From Phallusia fumigata (taxonomy: Eukaryota > Chordata > Ascidiacea > Phlebobranchia > Ascidiidae): a DNA stretch of 23,201 bases. How positions within the stretch are numbered: position 1 is the first letter of the stretch; each line of letters opens with the position of its first letter. Below are positions 9,000 to 20,000 of this stretch, in pieces. The stretch covers positions 1-23,201 of the forward strand of contig QXVZ01018241.1 in assembly GCA_008931825.1 (NCBI GenBank), in the 5' to 3' direction. The position numbers and the translations under genes are program-made. The notes under the pieces were generated by a model. It made no database searches, had not been told where the DNA came from, and was given only the letters and a program-made list of their open reading frames with translations.

Positions 9000-10563
9000 C
9001 AAAACCTTAAACGCAAAAGGTGTGAACATGATTGATGAAACTGGTTAAATGACAACATAAAAAATCTGCATAAATGCTTGTGAGTACAATTTGAACTAAA
9101 AACGAATTTTCAAAAAAATGTACACGAAATTCAATATAACAACAAAATAGTATCCGAAAACCACTATAGATTTATTATGCAAAAATCTGACATACCAAAA
9201 GTTCACAAAATGTATGGTGCTATTAGAAGTATTGAAAAACAGTGGGTATTAAAATTTCGTTAGTTTTAAAAACAGGAAAAATGACACTTTTCTATTTTAT
9301 ATGTTGTAGCCTAAACAGATTACAATTATCTGGAAATACTAGTCAAATTTTTTAAAACATCAGGAATCGACAATGTAAAGTAAGGATGCTTACAATTTTG
9401 TAATACTTGTGTGACAATAATAAACTCTTGTAAATAAATACGGTTATTTATGAACAGAAGTCGAAATGTACCCAAGAAAGATTGCCATCATTTTTTTCTG
9501 TAAAATAGAAAAAAATAGTATAAGTTTTGTTTTCATGGGACCTGTGAAGCAATTTTAAAGTAGAAGTCTTTTGTTTGTGTATTTGTAACTTGGTCTCCAT
9601 GGATGGCAACAACAAAGCTATTGTTGTACTTCTTTATGAGCCTGTTTTGGTCTATGGCTATTGAAAGGATGCATAGCATGAATACAATTCGTTATTCCCA
9701 TTGTGTATTATTTTTGTTGAAATTGTGTGATATAAGTTCTTATTGTGTAGCTTTTAAGCTACTTGGCAAGTTTTTAGAAGGCTCCTAAACAAATATGTTG
9801 ACTTTTTGTCCTAAATAAAAAAATGTACCAACAAAGCCTGTCGGCAAGTACTCTAATATGATACTTCAGTAACTTTACACCAGCATAACTGGTATACAGA
9901 AGATAGAAAATAGTAACGCACCAATACCAATTTATGCGTCAACCCCAAAATCGTTAAATGAAATTAAAATTTAAATGATTTTAAAAACAAAGACATTGAA
10001 AAAAGATTGTATTTACCACATTGGCATTTAACATACACTGTTTACATGTTTGCTTGGGATAAAAAGCAGCAAAGAAAGAGCACTCATAATTAAACAGGTC
10101 AAACTTATGTCAACATCGCTAATTCAGTCTGTAGTAAATAAGGCAAAAATCTGTTGCACTGATGATGACAACAGTGATTGTTAGAGCAGTTGCAATATGA
10201 TGTATTTACTGGATACAACCTCTCTTGCAGGTATGTTTTTGATATTAACTACTTTTTATGTCCATGTCTTGCGTCCCTAAAACTGTTGAATCACTCTTAC
10301 AAAACAAAGATCATGCGCAAAAAAAAAACATGATGAAATTTGATAACTGACTTACAATCAGTGAAATTTGATAACACAACAGTGGTACCAAATGTCATGG
10401 TACGTTCATCACATAATCTTAGCACGGGAATTTTTCATGAAACCCTATCCTACGGGCCATGGTACAGAACACAAACTATGAAAACAAATTCTTTAAAATT
10501 CAAACATATATACATGTCATTATTTTATGGCACCGACAAAAACTTCAAAACTGCAAAATGCAG
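9000..10563. other. very AT-rich non-coding stretch downstream of MPC1
   Basis: The stretch is dominated by A and T runs and short stop-rich frames. Nothing resembling a protein domain, RNA gene or full transposon was seen. It lies 3' of the minus-strand MPC1 gene, whose candidate polyadenylation signal is at its right edge. Confidence 0.6.
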
Positions 10564-10569
10564 TTTATT
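10564..10569 (-). promoter_or_regulatory. candidate polyadenylation signal of MPC1
   Basis: The minus strand reads AATAAA here, 72 bp beyond the stop codon ending at 10642. The distance suits a short 3' UTR and supports the terminal exon choice. Confidence 0.45.
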
Positions 10570-10641
10570 GACCCATGATCCACATTTAAAGGATTGTTTG
10601 AACTAAAAAAATTAAACTAACAATATATAACACACTTTGTG

Positions 10642-11516
10642 TTAGATTGAGACTAACCTGTATGCAAAATATCGACCAAGCTGTATTAGTTGACAGGTTT
10701 CATTTGTAACATGGCAAGCAAAAAGCAAGTGGTTCCTTGGAATAACCATCCAAGCAAATCGCATAAAAAGTCCAGAATAAACACAAAGGGCTGAAAATGT
10801 ATGCAGTGTAATTAGGTGTTGGGTAAATTTTAAATTACCATATATCCACAGATTGCCTAAATAATCTAAACATACAACATAAAAAATCTGGGGATCGCAA
10901 TGTCCAATCAGCTTTGGTTGCAAATTTGGCCTAAACAAAAACATATTTGAAAAAAATATCAAATTCTGGTGTGGTAAAATTAACCAAATTATATTTTAGA
11001 ACTTCAGCTATCTACACTGCTGTTTGCCCAAAAATTGTTCACATCTTGGCAAAATTAACCAAAAATAACTTGGTAACAGAACCAACTGAAAGGTAGTCTT
11101 ACCAGCTGTCATTCTTGGACTTATAATGTCTGGAGACTTTTTCATGTCTGCCATGGCAGCAATTGGAATTCCCCAGTTTGCAACAGGACCCCAAAAATGC
11201 TAAAAAATAAAATTTCATTGTTCAGATGATTTGTAGCTAATTTTCAACAAAAAAGGTTAAAAACTCACCGTGCTTTGAATTTGAGTAAAGTTTGGTTGAA
11301 GAGACACATAAAAACAAAGAAAAGATTAAATACTAAAGAATGGAAATTTTCAAAAGTATTCTTTAAATTAAAGTAGAACACATAGTTTTACAATAACTTT
11401 AGTTTCTCGTTCAAACAAAATTAAGAAATACCACAGCTACTTTGTCACCTCATTAGGTATTTTCTGAAGTCTGGGCTTTTAAGCTGTTCAAAGAGACTTC
11501 TGGCATAGCGAGACAT
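10642..11516 (-). CDS. MPC1: mitochondrial pyruvate carrier subunit 1 (MPC1), complete, four coding exons
   Basis: The exons, in transcript order, are 11516-11449 (ATG), 11272-11269, 11199-11103 and 10790-10642 (TAA). They total 318 nt and 105 residues; human MPC1 has 109. The product matches MPC1 along its whole length: an N-terminal SPDFRKYLMST, then HFWGPVANWGIPIAA, DMKKSPDIISPRMT, and FMRFAWMVIPRNHLLFACH followed by TNE..QLIQ. MPC1 pairs with MPC2 in the inner mitochondrial membrane to import pyruvate. The small protein has hydrophobic helices around WGIPIAA, the LCVYSGLF segment and the LLFACH segment. Introns are 176, 69 and 312 bp. The second exon has only 4 nt; without it the conserved Ser-Thr and the frame are lost. 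The start context is CAAAATGTC. The C-terminus (RYFAYRLVSI) is the least certain part, because an ACAG|GTTAGT donor at 10657-10656 could lead to another exon. Confidence 0.93.
11269..11272 (-). CDS. MPC1: 4-nt microexon of MPC1 (CACG)
   Basis: The minus strand reads CAAATTCAAAG|CACG|GTGAGT. A pyrimidine-rich stretch precedes it (CTTTTCTTTGTTTTTATGTG, followed by TCTCTTC). Exon 1 ends ...CTA ATG AG in phase 2, and exon 3 starts CAT TTT TGG in phase 0. Exactly C+ACG is needed to give AGC ACG, the conserved Ser-Thr that joins YLM to HFWGP in MPC1. Direct splicing of exon 1 to exon 3 frameshifts, and no alternative donor or acceptor nearby keeps the frame. Confidence 0.82.
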
Positions 11517-12908
11517 TTTGAAGTGTTAAATAACTTTATGTCATAGATATTTGGATAAAAACTTAATTCAGACAGGACTGCAACCTGTACAGTCAAATTT
11601 AAAAAAAGATGTAGTAAAGATTTTCTAAATAACCAGAAAAATGTAGTAAAATTGGATAATACAATCACTGTGGGCCAGTGAAAAGCATTTTTACTCAGAT
11701 ATTCAAATTAAAGCCAGGCATTGGTCACAACTCACATTCAACACCCACCAGAATGTTTAATGTGGCTTGTTTTGGTTAAAAATTTACCAAATGCCTAATT
11801 TAACTAAACTAGCTAAATTCAAATTTTGCCGGGAGACAGGGCAAAATATTGACCTTAATAACCGTGAACAACAGTCGTGCCTTGATACTGACAAGTGACA
11901 ATTGTTTGAGTTCGCTCCAACAAATTAAGCACAATAACGCAGCCTTCATAGGCACAGATTACGTTGCAAACATTCGCACGAAATGTTTTGAGATCTTTTC
12001 AACCGTGCAATTTAGGGAAATTCGTTTTGATCATAAAAATGACACAACAGTATGGAAAGGAGCTTCACTGTTATCCATATTAACAAACAACTTCTCCATT
12101 TTTTTATGTGGGGATTTGTCATTTTTCCTCGTATTGTCGGATTTTTCGTTTTTTTCATGAAAAATGTATTGCCGTTCAAACAACCTTAAAAGCTTGATAT
12201 TCATGAATATTTGTTACCGTCATTGTGGCCACATTTTGGAAGTTGAGACAATCGGGCTGACACCGCATCGCGTGGGTTGATGCCCAGCGAATTTAAATAT
12301 GCCAGGCAGTCTGAATTGCTATTGTTTTACTAAGGCATACATACGCGTACTCGAATATGGCGATGATAATGTGGTAACCCTAGTATACTTTAAAATACTT
12401 TAAAATCCGCTTCTAGTTAGTCAAGAAGACATTGAGCATAGAGTTAGACAAAAGACAAAACGATTTCCTGCCAAAAGTGGTTTGAGTTTCTGCTGGACAC
12501 TGCCAGGAAACAATAGTAAAAGAGGCATGTGTACGCCGCCTTGCACAACAAAGCGAGTTTCAGTAGTTGTTGGAATAACGCTTTGGTTCAGTCAACAGAT
12601 GGGAATTTGCTCTTTGCTGAAATAACTCGATTTAAATAAGCGTGTAGAGTGATTCAATATTTTTCTGAAGCGAATAAGTTAAATATTTTATGCTATCAGA
12701 CAGACTTTTCGTGCAGTATGTTTTTCGATTGCAATGCGAAAAAGTTGTACTCAATTTAACTAGTAACAGGTGATTTACAAGCAACTATAGGCAGTATATA
12801 TGCCCAACAACCATGTTTGTGTGTTACCAATGTTGGAAAAGTTGTTCCAAAAAGGATTCCACACCAATGTCTTTCCGTGGGAGAATTGGACGCCATCGAA
12901 CCACACTA
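11517..12908. other. divergent intergenic region between MPC1 (-) and the JmjC gene (+)
   Basis: The two genes are transcribed away from each other, so both 5' UTRs and promoters should lie here. No additional coding sequence was recognised. The frame at 11849-12160 is AT-rich and lacks motifs. A TATA-like run near 12795 is the only promoter-like element noted. Confidence 0.5.
12795..12801 (+). promoter_or_regulatory. possible TATA box of the JmjC gene
   Basis: TATATAT lies about 110 bp upstream of the chosen ATG at 12909, a plausible spacing for a short 5' UTR. In AT-rich DNA such runs are common, so this is weak evidence. Confidence 0.18.
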
Positions 12909-15900
12909 ATGAACACAAACGGCTACTTCCTTGTACTGTTGCAAGTGGTCTCGGCAATCTCCATCAGCGCTCGGGAAACTCCGGTGCAATTCGGAAGCGA
13001 TAGGTTACCAGTTGGCCACTTGGACGAGCTTGAAGTTATTCAGCCGTATAATTTTTATGTGAGGTATGTGAACGCCAGTCGTCCACTTTTGATACGTGGT
13101 GCCATGAAAGGAACAACACCTGTTGAGTTATGGAATGACAAGTATCTGACGTCACAACACGGTGACGTCAGTGTTAACGTCGACCTGACAAAGCTAGAAA
13201 AAAGGGGGTCGCCAAGTGTCGAGGTGAAGTTGTCGGAATTTTTGACATGGTATCAACAAAAAGAGGTTTATCTTATCAGCACTCTTCCAGAATCGCTACA
13301 AAGCGAGTTTCCCCTTCCAGGCTGCTTGGACTGTAAAGGATTTCGCAACAAAATGCAGGTGAGTTGTTTTAGCTTGACATTATTTGAAACATTTTTTGAA
13401 ACAAATATACTTACAGTCATTAAAAAAATAGTAAACACCCCAGCAGAAATGATCACAAAAGCAATGATTTAATTATTCTCCAGGATTGATATATAAAAGT
13501 AAAATAAAGTAAAAATCTACGCCCATTTGTATCATGCGTTTATGAGACAAATAATGTGAAATCTAAACATATTTTAGCTTTTCCGGCAACAACAAAAGGA
13601 CAAAATGTGTTAGGACCACCTTGTTAGCACGACTTACTTTTTGCTGACTCGACAAAAGTGTGCCCTATTAGCATGATTTGAAAAATCTTTCCTATGTGCT
13701 GACTCGGCAAAAACTGTGCCCAATGAGATGACACCTCAAAGAATGCTTTTGATTTCAACCCGTGACCATTCATGTTCCCTTTTACCAACCGTTTGTATGT
13801 ACGTTTCGACAGGATTTTGTTTTGTGGTTTAGCAGTGGCGGAAGTAAATCGACTTTACATTTCGACAATGTTGAGAATCTTTATTGCCAAGTAGATGGCT
13901 CAAAACGGTGGATCTTTGTAGACCCAGTAAACGGCTCCCGGTTTATACCGCTCGACCATCCAGAAGGTAAGAAAGACCTGCTTGAAAAACTGTGACAAAC
14001 TGTCCATCCTGCTGTTATTTGGCATGGAAATACCTTGTTTTTATACAATGTCTAAAGTTTTATATCCAACATGCTGTTCAATAGCATAACTATTATCATA
14101 GACTACATAAGCACATTTGTAGCGGTCATGCAACAACTAAAGCAGGGTTAATCTAGTTAAGTGTGAAATAAATATTTAGTTAAAGCAGGATTTCTTAGCT
14201 TCTTTTCAGCATATTTATAGCAAGCTTTGGGTAACAGCTTACAAAATGTTTCATATCTCAAGGTACAATATCGTAAGTTAGAATAAAATGAAACTGGACA
14301 TTTACAACACAAAAATTCCTTTTTCTAGCTATTATGCGAAACAGAACCGAAACGTCATTTTGTTTATGCGGGTGATGTGGGTAAAAGGCACTTTCTTTCA
14401 ATTTTGCTGCAATGTGTTAAAAGTCTCTTTTTTTTATAAAGCCACACACTGCTAATGAAAACTGCTGGGCTTTTTTATAAACCCATATTTACATAAAGGT
14501 CACTACTGCGGTGTCAATGTGTCAGATGTGGATTATAACAAGTACCCGACGCTTAGAAACGTTCCCTTTTGGACAGCAGACCTGAAACCCGGCGACTGTC
14601 TGTATGTTCCGTTAAAGTAGGTCTGTTGATATGTGATGTATGTCTTTTTACATACCTCTACGGTTTTGTTTTATGCGTCACTCTTTTGCCTTGGAGAAAA
14701 CACCAGCTGGACTTTTTAAACACGGCCTTTCATTTGTTGTTACCTATCAAACGAGTAGTGACAGCTTTTTTTAGTTTTTATTACCAAACTAAAATTAAAG
14801 AAGGTAAAGCTTTAAGCTTTGCTGCTTTTATCGTAATTTAGACAAGCACTCTTTGTCCCCAAAGATGACCGAGTGGTTAGCGCGACTGCCTTGTGCTCGC
14901 AAAGTTTTTGGTTTCTGGTCCTGTCTCGGTCGCTTGTGCAAGAAACCAAAGTCGCATTGCTCCAACCCATTGGACCCGATGGGTTGACCAAAATGTAAGC
15001 CACCAACTTCAAAAAATTGATAAAAATCAAATAAAAATTGATCCAACGGAGCCGCAATGAGGCAGGTAGCTCTTCGGTGAACTCATTGGGATCATAACGC
15101 AATTAGATGTTGTTCCGCCCCTGAAGATAAAAATGAATCAAACAAACAAACAAACAAATATGTTTCTTGACGCAGTTGGTGGCATCAGGTTACAAGCTCA
15201 AATAGTCGAAACATGGCGGTGAACATCTGGTGGGCTCCGACGAAAAACAGCGACCACAGAGATTCCTTTCTGTGCGATGACGTAACGACTGATGACGCAA
15301 CGATGCTGTCGGAGCTTTCCTTCACACCCGGGGAGTGGATACGGTTTAACCTTCTCCATCTTGCCGAAAAGTACGACGGAAAATTGAGGTGGGTTTGTAC
15401 TTTTGGCCAATGCTAGTTTATGGAACTGAGAAGTTATTTAGGGTTTTCGTGACCGCGTTACGTACCCAACTGAAGTTATTTAGTGTGATAACAGCGCCAT
15501 GCGTTAAATTATTTATATAGACGTTCGATCAATATCGTAACATGGGCGATTTTATTTCCAACAAAACGATCCGCAAATTTTGCATGTTGGTTGTAAGTTT
15601 AGAGCCTAGCAACTGTTATGGGTGAAACTTTGACTATGTAGTCGTTGTTTGTTAATAATTAACCCCTGCGTGGCGCTAACGTGCTGTTCGTTTACTCGCA
15701 AAGTCTAAAGACTTTTTAGCAATTAGTTTCAAGGTTATAACTTTGTTGCCAATAGTTTTTGACTGATATTTATATTGACATAGCTATATGACTTGTGTAT
15801 GACATTGAAAAGTAGCTACCAAAGCGCAGACTTGCAGGACAGGAATTTTCGTAGTATGACCTTGGAAGCGACCAAGTGGATGTTTAATGCAATAATTTTT

Positions 15901-16406
15901 GGACTTTAAGATTTACCAATCGCTTATGTCATTTCTAGTTACGCAACAATGCACCACAAGGTGGTGCACGAGCACACAGGCGAGCACCTGGTGTCACGTG
16001 ACTCTTTTGTTACGCTTGACGAGAACGGTGATGGATCAGTGGACACGCATGAGTTAATTCGAATCAGCGCCAAAGACCTCCACCTAGCGGTACAAAATGT
16101 CATGGTCGGTAAGTTGGTGGATAACCCAAAATGACAAAAACTTTCGCGATTGCAGTCAGTTAATGGATTAAAGAGACCTCGGCTGTAATTTAGTTGATTT
16201 TTAATGAGCAAAATTTGCTGCGTAACTTCATCTCATACAAAATTTGCAAGCATTTGATACCGCAAGCAACGCTATATGTTTTCTTGTTCTTTTTAGGAGC
16301 TATGAACATCAATGGAAAGGCGCAAGTTCCAGTGAAAGATTCTTCAGAGGAAGTATGCACTGAAGACAACGCTTCTTGCAATTCCAGAATTAAGGACGAT
16401 TTTTAG
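12909..16406 (+). CDS. predicted secretory-pathway JmjC/cupin-like dioxygenase with one EF-hand, six exons
   Basis: The exons 12909-13358, 13813-13966, 14499-14616, 15176-15388, 15939-16108 and 16297-16406 (TAG) have consistent phases (0, 1, 2, 2, 1) and encode 404 residues. The start at 12909 was chosen because it puts a signal-peptide-like segment (YFLVLLQVVSAIS) at the N-terminus; an open frame extends upstream to an ATG at 12813. The JmjC/cupin core shows RPLLIRGA, then STLHFDNVENLYCQVDGSK with His166 and Asp168. It continues with LKPGDCLYVPLNWWHQV containing His244, then NMAVNIWW. This is the HxD...H iron triad of 2-oxoglutarate/Fe(II) oxygenases. An EF-hand loop, DENGDGSVDTHE, occupies residues 339-350 with every calcium position suitable. 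The protein ends in KDDF, loosely like an ER-retrieval tetrapeptide. It resembles the small-molecule or protein hydroxylase type of JmjC (JMJD7/JMJD8-like) rather than a histone demethylase. The substrate is unknown. AATAAA lies at 16671-16676. Confidence 0.88.
14861..15158 (+). mobile_element. tRNA-derived SINE in the intron upstream of JmjC exon 4
   Basis: The 5' head resembles a class II tRNA (GACCGAGTGGTTAGCGCGAC, containing an A-box-like TGGTTAGCGCG), with a degenerate B box around GGTCCTGTCTC. A body of about 200 bp follows, and the 3' end is a CAAA simple repeat. The same order appears in reverse at 20099-20376. The copy ends about 17 bp before exon 15176-15388. Confidence 0.85.
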
Positions 16407-17050
16407 TTGTCAAGCTCCCAGGGTGCTGACGTCATCAGCTGTTTCGCAATGATGATGGACGTGGGTGCAATTTTTATTGTTTACTGTTTCAAACAAAACA
16501 CATTGGAACGTTTTCTTGAAAGAAATAAAATCAAACCTCACGAGTGGCTTGTGCAAACAATTGGCCGCGCCGCAGTTTGCTCTAAACGCGGTTTCAGACA
16601 GACTGCGAAAAAAGAGGTGAGTGCCAATCTCACGCGTAGCATTCTGGTTGTTGTATTTCTAAACATGTACAATAAAGTATACATGAAGCATTTGGAAATT
16701 AAACAAATCAGGGCCCTAAAATGATTTGGTCAAAATAGCAAAAAATGCTTTATTACATTTTGTAGTGGAGGTAGAAAATAAATACATGAATTAGAGCGAA
16801 ACAACGTAATATTTAGTTGCAAATTATCAAAAGTTTTGCGAAAGGTACTCAAGCGTAAGCAGTGTTCCCATAACGGCAAAACTAATAACGGTAATCATTT
16901 TTTACAAGTAAAAGCAAAATCTCGGATAACATTCATCAGATGAACGCACCGTAGCTTTAGCATAACAACAATAACAAAAAAACGGGCAAGTTCTGGAATA
17001 GCTTGTGATGTGAAAATGTATCGGTTGGCGGCGGCGGTGGTGGCTCAAAG
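16407..17050. other. stretch between the JmjC stop and the first recognised P450 exon
   Basis: The first 315 bp (16407-16721) stay open in the same frame as the JmjC coding sequence after its TAG stop. They include a good donor (GAG|GTGAGT) around 16617, but the peptide was not recognised. The rest is AT-rich, with a GGC-rich patch at 17027-17043 next to the N at 17053. The missing N-terminal P450 exons were sought here and not found. Confidence 0.5.
16671..16676 (+). promoter_or_regulatory. candidate polyadenylation signal of the JmjC gene
   Basis: AATAAA lies 265 bp after the TAG stop on the same strand. It is the first canonical hexamer downstream apart from AATAAA within AGAAATAAAATC near 16525, so the exact 3' end is not fixed. 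Confidence 0.35.
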
Positions 17051-20000
17051 TTNCCGTCTTCAACAACAACTGCGACGCTTTGATGGAATGGTGCGAGGAG
17101 GCGGCCAACCGCAATGCTATTGCAGACATCGGAGATTTTATGTCGGACGTTTCCTACATGAATATGATGGAATGCATGATGTCACAGAAAGTCAATTCAG
17201 TGTAAGTTGCAAATTTTTCGAAGGCAACCAAAAGAGGAAATTTTTCTAATTTATGTGTTAAGTTACAAGTAATTTGTCAAACTCGTTTACAGTCGAGATG
17301 AAGATTACAATCAAATGGTTACAAAAGCTTCCGCTCTTATATTCGAACGTTGGTTTTCCCCCTGGCAGTGGAATGACTTCATCTACCGACGCTGCACTTC
17401 AGGAAAAACTTTTTTTGACATAGCAAATAAAATACACAGCAAAGTGGGAAAGGTAAAATCACGTGACTAGAAAAATGATAGGGCAAAGGAAAACTAGGAC
17501 CAAGCTAGGATCCCTTGTTTTATTTTTTTCCATAGATTACGCGTCTTCTTTACCCTACACGCTATAGTTTTATTACGACCGTTTGGCTATAAAACTAGTA
17601 CCAAACTATTTGTTTTTTTATCACCACTTGGCAGTATAACTAGGCCTAAAAGTGGTTGGTACATTTACATTGGGTTAAATCGTCAGTATTCAGTCGATCT
17701 GGACATTGCTCTTCAATTTTTTCTCAAAACAATACAACACGCCGAGGCGGTATGTACCTCAAGGGTTTAAGAAGGTTGTCCTAACTCGGAGGCATATTGT
17801 AAAACGTTCGAAAAAACCTTTGGTTTAAATAAAAAACGCTATCTCATTTTTATCATGCAAGGTATTTTGGTGGTTCCAACGGACATCTGATGTTTTGAGG
17901 TGTTAGGTAATGTTACAGGCATTTTCTAATCAACAAATGCGTGTTGACAGATCATCAAAGAACGGCGACAGCTTCTTACGTCAATGGGATCTGATGCTGT
18001 TGAGACCACTGAAGTTGATGACAAGCTCACAGGCAAATCGTTTATCTTCCGCAAACGAAAAGGCAAGAACGTCGACTTTCTGGATGTATTGCTTCAAACA
18101 AAAGTGAGTAGAAAAGGCTGGAAATAATACCTCATTGCACTTTTCGCAAAACCACGCCAGCACGCATCAGTTTAACGAAGTATTAAAAACTGTCCTGGAG
18201 TAGTTTCAAATTTTTCTATCCGAATAAAATTGGAATCTTGTCAAATCAGTTCCAAAGTAGTTGATGAAAAACGCATGATTGATATGTTTACAACCTTGAG
18301 TTATAAGCCCAGACAAGTTTTTCACGGTGTTTGAACTCTGGACGCTCATATTACGACTCCATGTGGGACCAGCGGCTTGGACTATTTGCGCAAGCCTATA
18401 AGCAAACATAAAGCATTACACACATATATTTGTGACACCAACTTGCTTTTTTGCGCTTTATAACGTTTTCACGTCTTCATTAGTTTACATTTTTTTCCAA
18501 TTAAACTTAATTACTAAATAAAGCGATTGGATGCCTTCACAGGATCAGGACGGCATTGGACTGACTGACCAGGAAATTGGAGACGAAGTTGCAACGTTCT
18601 TCTCGGCCGGCCAGGAAACTGTTGGAAACGGTAAGAAGTGTTGTATTTCACTTTTAAAATGTGTTTGGTCTGACAAAAGCAATGTTTGGTAACATTATCG
18701 GAACTATTCATTTTTGTCTGCAAACAAAACTTGAATAAAATAATGTGAATCAAAGATTTTAGGAAATTTTTGAAAAGATTTTGAATTTTGCCTGCTTTTT
18801 ATGTCGTTTTTATATGTCGTTTCAATTGTTTTTTATCGTTTTAGTCAATTGTTTTTCCTGCATTCACGAAAAATAATGCTTTATTATTTGCTTTACGGTA
18901 ACGCTTATTTTATTATTAAGGCAGCAGGCGCAACAACTCTATTTCAGTTTAATCCTAAAAGCATTGTTATATTTCAGGTTTAGCGTGGACCCTGTATTAC
19001 CTTTCGGAAAACTTGGAATGTCAACAAAAATGCAGAGACGAATTAAACGATGTCCTTGGGAACAGAACGGAGATTGAAATGTAAAACAACAATCCGAGTG
19101 TTAATTATAAGGAATCGTCTTATTTACCGATATACCGATTTTAAATGCAACCATTAAGAACTTACGATATGAAAGTTCCCGTCTTACAATAAAGTTAATG
19201 GGTAAGAAAACACGCATAGCTTACTTCTCGACAAATACTGGTATCTTTTTCGCAAAGTAAATGTTTCCATAAAAGTGAATCTCATGCAGTTTTAATTTAG
19301 TTTTAACATCATACTTGTAAGCATTGAAAACTTATGCAATTGAACATGATGCAAGAGGAACTTACACTCTTTTTTGCATTCACCAGAGCGGACATGAACA
19401 AACTTCGCTACCTAACACAATGCATTAAAGAGAGTATTCGTTTAATGCCCCCCATACACGTCGTCGGTCGTCAAATGGATGATGACGTCACCATCTCACA
19501 TCGATTCAACGGTCACAAAGAGATCAAGTTGGAGAAAGGACAGATTGTAATGGTCAACCTCTTTATTATTCACCGCCATCCCGAAATCTGGGAAAAACCC
19601 CAGGTAAAAAAATACAAACAGCGATATGACGTGTTGATGACGTAGGTGTAGTGACCACTAGCGTAAATTGTACAAGCACTAATTGCTAATTTGGCACTTT
19701 CTCGTTAAAACAATGGGTTTGTGTTAAAACTCTTGTTTGAAGCTTTACGCAAATGTGATTAAATCATAAATCGAATTTCTTGGAGTTCACTAAGATGGAA
19801 ACAAAAATTTAGGAAGAAAATTTTATTCAACAGGAGTTCAACCCTGAAAGATTCACAACCGAAAATTCCGTCGACCGTCAACCTTTCTCATACCTTCCTT
19901 TTTCTGCTGGTCCACGGTAAGCATGCCACCAATATTATTACCGATTAAAAAGTGGCAAGACAAACGTGGAGTTGCGTTACTTAAACAAGCAAACTGGTAT

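Noticed and set aside
8783-9010. 75-codon frame with a hydrophobic N-terminus, a possible small secreted protein
   Set aside because: Only the hydrophobic start supports it; the second half is AT-rich and low in motifs, and there is no supporting promoter or polyadenylation context.
11274-11330. A longer exon ending in Gln-Ser-Thr before HFWGP in MPC1
   Set aside because: The frame is closed by an upstream TAA with no AG acceptor or ATG between, and it does not resemble MPC1; the 4-nt microexon plus the exon at 11449-11516 explains the conserved N-terminus.
11453-11668. 71-codon minus-strand frame starting at 11668
   Set aside because: It overlaps MPC1 exon 1 in a different frame; the MPC1 frame starting at 11516 matches the family, this one does not.
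14861-14950. Possible tRNA gene on the plus strand
   Set aside because: A-box-like and degenerate B-box-like sequences are present, but there is no foldable acceptor stem or 3' end, and the same head recurs with a common body and CAAA tail, which is a SINE.
17910-18163. Open frames of 60-65 codons on both strands
   Set aside because: They are out-of-frame shadows of the P450 exon 17951-18103, whose true frame begins IIKERRQLL.
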